A DNA stretch of 64,000 nucleotides from CAWJKP01 sp963843465. Its GTDB lineage: Bacteria; Planctomycetota; Planctomycetia; Pirellulales; Thermoguttaceae. The position numbers and the translations under genes were made by a program. The notes under the pieces are model-generated. The model had not been told where the DNA came from, did no database searches, and was given only the letters and a program-made list of their open reading frames with translations. Numbering within the stretch: position 1 is the stretch's first letter; each line of letters starts with the position of its first letter. Positions 59,632 to 64,000 of this stretch are shown here, in pieces. The stretch spans positions 62,001 to 126,000 of the forward strand of contig CAWJKP010000006.1 in assembly GCA_963843465.1 (NCBI GenBank), in the 5' to 3' direction.

Positions 59632-59686
59632 GTAGGTTATGCTTTAGCATAACACTGGCCGGCTGTTACGCTGAAGCATAACCTAC
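59632..59686. repeat. Palindromic repeat, family J
   Basis: GTAGGTTATGCTTTAGCATA / ACGCTGAAGCATAACCTAC, 55 bp, between the divergent ilvD and the next plus-strand gene. Confidence 0.92.
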
Positions 59687-59710
59687 ACCGCCTTGCTACA
59701 ATAACCGACC

Positions 59711-60484
59711 ATGAACTATTTTGCCCACGCCTGCCCCTTTCTCGAGGACGCTTACTTCGTGGCAGGGGCCTGCGTGCCGGATTGGCTGAGCGTGGTAGAC
59801 CGTCGGGTGCGGGTGAGAATGCTCCGGGCCCAACGGCTGGCGACGGATGCGGATGGCCAGACCGCGTCCCTCGCCAGGGGCATCGTGCAACACCTGCGGG
59901 ACGACGCCCGCTTCCATGCAAGCCGGGCCTTCGCCGAGCTGGCACTGCAATTGACGATCGCCGCCCGGGACCGGCTGGGGGCCGATGCGGGCTTTCGACC
60001 CAGCTTCCTGGGACACATCCTGGTTGAGGTGCTCTTGGACGCCACCCTGATCGCCGACGACCCCCAACGCTTGGAAACCTATTACCGGCGGATCGCGTCG
60101 GTCGATGGTCGCCGGGTCGAGGAGGCGGTCAACCAGATGGCCAACCGGCCCACCGAACATCTGGCCTGGATGATTGCCCGCTTTTGCGGGGAGCGGATCT
60201 TGTGGGATTACCTTGAGGATGGCAAACTGCTAGGACGGCTCAACCAAGTCATGCGGCGTGCGACGCTGTCCCCCCTGCCGGACGATTTCCAGGAATTGTT
60301 TCCCGAGGCCCGCCGGGAGGTCGCCGGGCGACGGGCCGAGCTCTTGGACGGGATCCCGACAAAACTATTCACCGCGGAAAGGTACAATACCGATTGCCCC
60401 AAGGAGAACGACGATGCGATACGGCATGAACCTGCTTCTCTGGACCGACACCATGAACGAGGCGATCCTGCCCGTGCTGGATGA
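59711..60484 (+). CDS. Hypothetical helical protein
   Basis: 257 residues as read. All-helical with conserved-looking His/Asp sites: MNYFAHACPFLEDAYFVAGA, CVPDWLSVVDRRVRVRMLRA, GIVQHLRDDARFHASRAFAE and FRPSFLGHILVEVLLDATLI. The His-Ala-His and Asp/His spacing is reminiscent of ACP phosphodiesterase/DUF479-like or other metal-binding helical proteins, but I cannot assign it. Its last 71 bp overlap the next gene, whose start is strongly supported, and the tail (RYNTDCPKENDDAIRHEPAS) looks non-genuine, so the true C-terminus may be near 60400 after a frameshift. Confidence 0.6.
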   Translation: MNYFAHACPFLEDAYFVAGACVPDWLSVVDRRVRVRMLRAQRLATDADGQTASLARGIVQHLRDDARFHASRAFAELALQLTIAARDRLGADAGFRPSFLGHILVEVLLDATLIADDPQRLETYYRRIASVDGRRVEEAVNQMANRPTEHLAWMIARFCGERILWDYLEDGKLLGRLNQVMRRATLSPLPDDFQELFPEARREVAGRRAELLDGIPTKLFTAERYNTDCPKENDDAIRHEPASLDRHHERGDPARAG

Positions 60485-61265
60485 GCTCAAGAAGATCGGC
60501 TACGACGCGGTGGAGATGCCGATTTTCGAGTTGGACGTCCAGAAGTATGCCCAGTGGGGCAGGCGGCTGGACGACGCCGGGCTGGCCCGCACCGCGGCGA
60601 CGATCCGCGGCGTGGACGACAACCCCATGAGTCCCGATCCGCAGACCCGCCAGAAGGGCGTGGCCAACAACAAGTTGGCCGTCGACTGCGCCGCGGCCGC
60701 CGGCTGCGAGCTCCTTGTCGGGCCGTTTCACTCGGCCCTGGGCTACTTCAGCGGCGCCGGCCCCACCAAGGATGAATGGCACTGGGCCGTGGACAGCATG
60801 CGACAGGTGGCCGAGCACGCCGGAGCGGCCAATGTCAAACTCGGGCTGGAGTACGTCAACCGCTTCGAGTGCTACCTGCTCAATACGGCGGCCGACGGCG
60901 CCCGCTTCTGCGACAACGTCGATCACCCGGCTTGCGGGATGATGTACGACACCTTCCACGCCCACATCGAAGAGAAGAACATCCCCTCCGCCATCCGCGC
61001 CCTGAAGAAGCACCTGGTCCACGTCCACATCTCCGAGAACGACCGCAGCACGCCTGGCCAAGGCAACGTCCGCTGGGCGAAGAACTTCGATACGCTCCAC
61101 GAGATCGGCTACAACAAGCTGATGGTCGTCGAGGCCTTCGGCCTGGCCTTGGAGAAGATCGTCGCGGCCACGAAGATCTGGCGGCGGATGTACCAGAGCG
61201 AGCGGCAACTGGCCGGCGATGCGCTGAAATTCATGAAGAGCGAAGTCAAGAAGCGCTGGAAGTAG
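60414..61265 (+). CDS. Sugar phosphate isomerase/epimerase (xylose-isomerase-like barrel)
   Basis: 283 residues from ATG 60414 behind AAGGAG. TIM barrel of the AP endonuclease 2/D-tagatose-3-epimerase type: MNLLLWTDTMNEAILPVLDE, LKKIGYDAVEMPIFELDVQK, ELLVGPFHSALGYFSGAGPT, VKLGLEYVNRFECYLLNTAA (metal Glu), ACGMMYDTFHAHIEEKNIPS (Asp/His), LVHVHISENDRSTPGQGNVR (His, Glu) and LMVVEAFGLALEK (Glu). The Glu-Asp-His-Glu metal set is complete, so an active epimerase or isomerase is expected. The substrate is unknown. Confidence 0.9.
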   Translation: MRYGMNLLLWTDTMNEAILPVLDELKKIGYDAVEMPIFELDVQKYAQWGRRLDDAGLARTAATIRGVDDNPMSPDPQTRQKGVANNKLAVDCAAAAGCELLVGPFHSALGYFSGAGPTKDEWHWAVDSMRQVAEHAGAANVKLGLEYVNRFECYLLNTAADGARFCDNVDHPACGMMYDTFHAHIEEKNIPSAIRALKKHLVHVHISENDRSTPGQGNVRWAKNFDTLHEIGYNKLMVVEAFGLALEKIVAATKIWRRMYQSERQLAGDALKFMKSEVKKRWK

Positions 61266-61371
61266 GGGCCGGGACTCGGGGGCCGGGATTCGGGGACCGG
61301 GGCTCCGAGCCGGGCCGTGTCGGCCCGGATGTGCGTCCCACAGGCACCGGGCACTTTGGTTTGGAAGTCCG

Positions 61372-62139
61372 ATGACGCTCAACGATCCCCAGGGACCGGA
61401 GCCATCCAACCCCCGTCAGGGCCTGTCGTTCCGCGCCCTGAGGGAGGCATTTGCCCAGGTCTTGGCAGGGCGGACGAATCCGCCGGCCGAGCCGCCCGCC
61501 CTAGCGCCGCCGGCCGCCGAGCCTGCAGCTTCCTTGGCGAAATCCGCGCGCGACTTACTCCCACCCGGCAGCGACGACGAGGACGAGTTGGAACTGGGTC
61601 CTCGGGAGAACGACGATTCCTGTCAACTCAGCCCGCGAACAATCCTGGAGGCGATGCTCTTCGTGGGCAGTCCGGCCAACGAGCCGCTCACCAGCGTCCG
61701 CGTGGCCGAGTTGATGCGGGGCGTCCAGCCGGAAGAGATCCCCGACCTGGTCGCCGAGTTGAACCGCCGCTACACGGCCGACGGCTGTCCTTACCACATC
61801 GTCAGCGAGGGGCCAGGCTACCGGCTGGTCCTTGGGCAGGGCTTCGACGGCGTCCGCCAACGGCTCTATGGCCGGGTCCGGGAGGCGAGGCTTTCGCCGG
61901 CGGCGATCGAAGTCCTCTCGCTTTTGGCCTACCGCCAGCCGCTGACGGCGGAGGAGATCAGCCGGCTGCGAGGGCTGCCCAGCAACCATCTGCTCGCGCA
62001 ACTGGTCGGCCGCCAGCTCCTGCGGCTCCAGCGGCCCGAGACGCCCGGCCAGCGTCCGCTGTACTACACGACCCATCGCTTTCTGGAGCTTTTCGGGCTG
62101 GAGAGCCTGGAAGATCTGCCGCAGGTCGAGGACGTGTAG
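61372..62139 (+). CDS. scpB: SMC-Scp complex subunit ScpB
   Basis: 255 residues. Partner of SMC and ScpA in chromosome condensation and segregation. A long acidic/proline-rich N-terminal extension (residues 1-85) precedes two winged-helix domains: SPRTILEAMLFVGSPANEPL, RVAELMRGVQPEEIPDLVAE, LNRRYTADGCPYHIVSEGPG then LSPAAIEVLSLLAYRQPLTA, EEISRLRGLPSNHLLAQLVG and YYTTHRFLELFGLESLEDLP. ScpA is not in the window. The N-terminal extension is unusual compared with the roughly 190-residue norm. Confidence 0.92.
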   Translation: MTLNDPQGPEPSNPRQGLSFRALREAFAQVLAGRTNPPAEPPALAPPAAEPAASLAKSARDLLPPGSDDEDELELGPRENDDSCQLSPRTILEAMLFVGSPANEPLTSVRVAELMRGVQPEEIPDLVAELNRRYTADGCPYHIVSEGPGYRLVLGQGFDGVRQRLYGRVREARLSPAAIEVLSLLAYRQPLTAEEISRLRGLPSNHLLAQLVGRQLLRLQRPETPGQRPLYYTTHRFLELFGLESLEDLPQVEDV

Positions 62140-62158
62140 GGGGTAAACGGAAGCCCGA

Positions 62159-62206
62159 CGCGTAAGCGAGGGGAAGGTGTTGCCCGTCCCTCGCTTGCGC
62201 TTCGCG
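62159..62206. repeat. GCGTAAGCGAGGG palindrome
   Basis: CGCGTAAGCGAGGGG ... CCCTCGCTTGCGCTTCG, another short inverted element of the dispersed type. The gap 62140-62410 otherwise shows nothing clear. Confidence 0.65.
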
Positions 62207-62410
62207 CCTTCGATGGGCCACGGAACGATCGGCGCCAAGACCCCAGACCGCATTTGCTAAGGTGTTGCCAAACAACGACTTATGGATTACGCTGCAAAGC
62301 AGCGCAGACGTTTGGGTAAGCCGCTGATAGAATTGGGCTATTGTCCAGGGGCTCGCCGGGGTGGCCCGGCGGTCTATGCGGCTGGACCGGGTGCAATGAT
62401 TCTTTGATCT

Positions 62411-62992
62411 ATGGCACGCATCGTCCTGATTCGGCCCGGAGCCACCGACTTTGACGAGCAACATCGCATCCGGGGCAACCTCGACGTTCCGCTGAACCAG
62501 GAAGGGGCGGCCGAGGTCGCCCGCCTGATCGAGGAGCTGCGCGATCAGAAGCTGGAAGTGATCTACACGGCCCCCGAGCAATCGGCGGTGGAGACCGCCC
62601 AGCCGGTCGCCGAGGCGCTGGGATTGAAAATCAAGAAGCTGGACCGCGTGCAGAACCTGGATTTCGGCCTTTGGCAGGGCATGGCGGTGGACGAGATCCG
62701 CTTAAACCAGCCCAAAGTTTACCGTCAGTGGCAGGAGATGCCTCAGAACGTCCGGCCGCCCGAGGGCGAGATGCTCTCCGAAGCGGAGGAGCGGGTGCGG
62801 ACGGCGGTGACCAAGTTGTTGAAGCGACACAAGGAGGGGGTCATCGGCCTGGTGGTGGCCGAGCCGCTGGCCAGCCTGGTGAAGCAGTTTGTCAGCCAAA
62901 CCGAGTTGGGCGACCTCTGGAAAGCCGCCGCCGAGCATGGTCGCTGGGAACTGCTCGAGGTGACCCCCGAGGTGCTGGCCCAGCCGAGCTAG
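62411..62992 (+). CDS. Histidine-phosphatase-superfamily relative lacking catalytic His
   Basis: 193 residues with the phosphoglycerate-mutase-like fold order: ARIVLIRPGATDFDEQHRIR, GNLDVPLNQEGAAEVARLIE, LEVIYTAPEQSAVETAQPVA, LGLKIKKLDRVQNLDFGLWQ, EGEMLSEAEERVRTAVTKLL and GVIGLVVAEPLASLVKQFV. In active members the first motif is LxRHGET and a late motif is VxHG. Here RHG is RPG and the late His is replaced by Glu-Pro, while the SxxxR-A word is SAVETA. The phospho-His nucleophile is thus missing, so it is probably a pseudo-enzyme with a binding or regulatory role. It lies upstream of accD. Confidence 0.82.
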   Translation: MARIVLIRPGATDFDEQHRIRGNLDVPLNQEGAAEVARLIEELRDQKLEVIYTAPEQSAVETAQPVAEALGLKIKKLDRVQNLDFGLWQGMAVDEIRLNQPKVYRQWQEMPQNVRPPEGEMLSEAEERVRTAVTKLLKRHKEGVIGLVVAEPLASLVKQFVSQTELGDLWKAAAEHGRWELLEVTPEVLAQPS

Positions 62993-63005
62993 TGGCGCGC
63001 TATGG

Positions 63006-63071
63006 GTAGGTTATGCTTTAGCATAACAGAACCCGTTATACGGCAAGGTGTTATGCTGAAGCATAACCTAC
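63006..63071. repeat. Palindromic repeat, family J
   Basis: GTAGGTTATGCTTTAGCATA / TTATGCTGAAGCATAACCTA, 66 bp, ending 13 bp before the accD start codon. Confidence 0.92.
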
Positions 63072-63084
63072 CGGGTGAATCGTC

Positions 63085-63934
63085 ATGTCTAGCGAACGTC
63101 CCGAAGCGAATCCGTCGCCCAACATGATCCAGCGTCCCAAACGGGCCGTGCCCGAAGGGCTTTGGGTGCGGTGTCCCGGCTGCCAACAGACCATTTTCCG
63201 CAAAGAGGCGGAGAAGCGGCTGGGCGTCTGCCCGGAATGCGACTACCACTGGTACGTTCCTGCCCCGCAACGGATTCTCCAGGTGCTGGATGAAGGGACC
63301 TTCGAGGAGTGCGACGCGGAGATCACGCCTGCCGACCCGCTGAACTTCGTCGACAAGCGGCCCTACCGCGAGCGGATCGTGGAAGAGCAGCAGCGGACCG
63401 GGCTGCGCGACGCGGCGATCGTCGGCACGGGCATGATCCGCGCCCGGCGGGTGGCCTTCGGCGTGACCGACTCCGCCTTCCTCATGGGGAGCATGGGCTC
63501 GGTGGTCGGCGAGAAGCTCACCCGCACCATCGAGCGGGCCACCGAGCAACAGCTCCCGCTGATCATCATCTCCGGCTCCGGCGGCGGCGCGGATGCACGA
63601 AGGGGCGCTGTCGCTGATGCAGATGGCCAAGGTCTCCGCCGCCCTGGCCCGCTTCGACTCGGCCGGAGGCCTGTTCATCTCCGTGCTCACCAATCCCACC
63701 ATGGGCGGCGTGGCGGCCAGCTTCGCCTCGCTGGGCGACGTGGTCTTCGCCGAGCCCAAGGCGCTGATCGGCTTCGCCGGCCCGCGGACCATCAAGGCCA
63801 CCATCCGCATCGAGTTGCCCAAGGGCTTCCAGACCAGCGAGTTCCTCCTGGAGCACGGCTTCATCGACCGCATTGTCCGCCGCCAGGACCTCAAGAGCGA
63901 GATCGCCCGCACCATCGACTACTGCGAGAAGTAG
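63085..63934 (+). CDS. accD: Acetyl-CoA carboxylase carboxyltransferase beta subunit, frameshifted
   Basis: About 282 residues when joined. The N-terminal zinc ribbon LWVRCPGCQQTIFRKEAEKR then LGVCPECDYHWYVPA and the carboxyltransferase part KRPYRERIVEEQQRTGLRDA, RARRVAFGVTDSAFLMGSMG, QLPLIIISGSGGGA are in one frame. After about 63588 ARMHEGALSLMQMAKVSAAL, LFISVLTNPTMGGVAASFAS and FIDRIVRRQDLKSEIARTID continue in another to 63934. Removing one G from the GGCGGCGGCGCG stretch gives SGGARMHEG, the family's usual motif. accD is normally essential and single, so a sequence error is the simplest explanation. It makes malonyl-CoA with AccA/B/C. Confidence 0.9.
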
Positions 63935-63959
63935 TCGGCGGACGGCGCCGGGGCGATTC

Positions 63960-64000
63960 TTGTGGTGCAGGCGTCCCGCCTGCATTTTCCCCGAGCAGGC
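63960..64000. repeat. Family D repeat, cut by the window end
   Basis: TTGTGGTGCAGGCGTCCCGC then CTGCATTTTCC; the left arm and loop of the element seen in full at 14769-14827. Confidence 0.8.

Overview
The window looks like chromosomal DNA of a GC-rich planctomycete, probably of the Pirellulales type. Evidence: a giant cysteine-rich protein with YTV-type repeats (54442-56643), a planctomycete-style prenyltransferase/squalene-oxidase repeat protein next to its usual helical partner (25555-27625), a secretin N-domain-like protein (78-833), a PQQ beta-propeller protein, an SLBB/Wza-like export protein with TPR sequence, a type II pseudopilin, and many short palindromic dispersed repeats between and inside genes. 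This is inference from gene families; no rRNA or phylogenetic marker settles the taxon. There is one tRNA (Gln). I see no CRISPR array, prophage or origin.

Layout. 1-9.7 kb: envelope and secretion genes (STN-like protein, CDF transporter, PQQ propeller, ApbE flavin transferase, ClpP-like protein, transglutaminase, zinc-ribbon/ACP protein, S41 protease). 9.8-18.5 kb: dipeptide epimerase, PII protein, an esterase fusion, homocysteine methyltransferase, DUF4254, M28 peptidase, membrane proteins, ASCH protein. 18.7-27.6 kb: polysaccharide export protein, an IS1182-type and an IS4-type insertion sequence, a lipid-A-type acyltransferase, and the prenyltransferase-repeat locus. 27.7-38.5 kb: Gfo/Idh/MocA oxidoreductase, CPBP protease, pgsA, rimO, FHA protein, Uma2 nuclease, DEAD helicase, inositol-phosphate synthase, NRDE protein, KAS III. 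38.5-45.7 kb: GxxExxY protein, KDPG aldolase, GH127 glycosidase, acetate kinase, aldo/keto reductase. 45.8-52.9 kb: feoA-feoB with a likely Fur-controlled promoter, a methyltransferase, an ABC exporter, DUF2442, and a PIN toxin/antitoxin pair. 53-64 kb: tRNA-Gln, pseudopilin, YTV protein, ARPP-1 protein, ilvD, sugar isomerase, scpB, an apparently dead histidine-phosphatase relative, and accD.

Two themes dominate. First, at least a dozen families of short (about 40-100 bp) palindromic repeats are scattered through the window, several with two or more copies. Some sit inside genes in frame, some supply stop codons, and both insertion sequences have landed in such a repeat. Second, about ten genes carry single-base frameshifts, mostly at short G/C runs and including the normally essential accD. 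That pattern suggests sequence or assembly error at least as much as real decay, so I annotate these as frameshifted CDS.

I did not find a convincing new defence or biosynthetic system. The observations most worth a second look are the in-frame repeat insertions, the repeat-targeting IS elements, the AUU-like start of rimO, the catalytically stripped ClpP-like and phosphatase-like proteins, and the zinc-ribbon/truncated-ACP protein.
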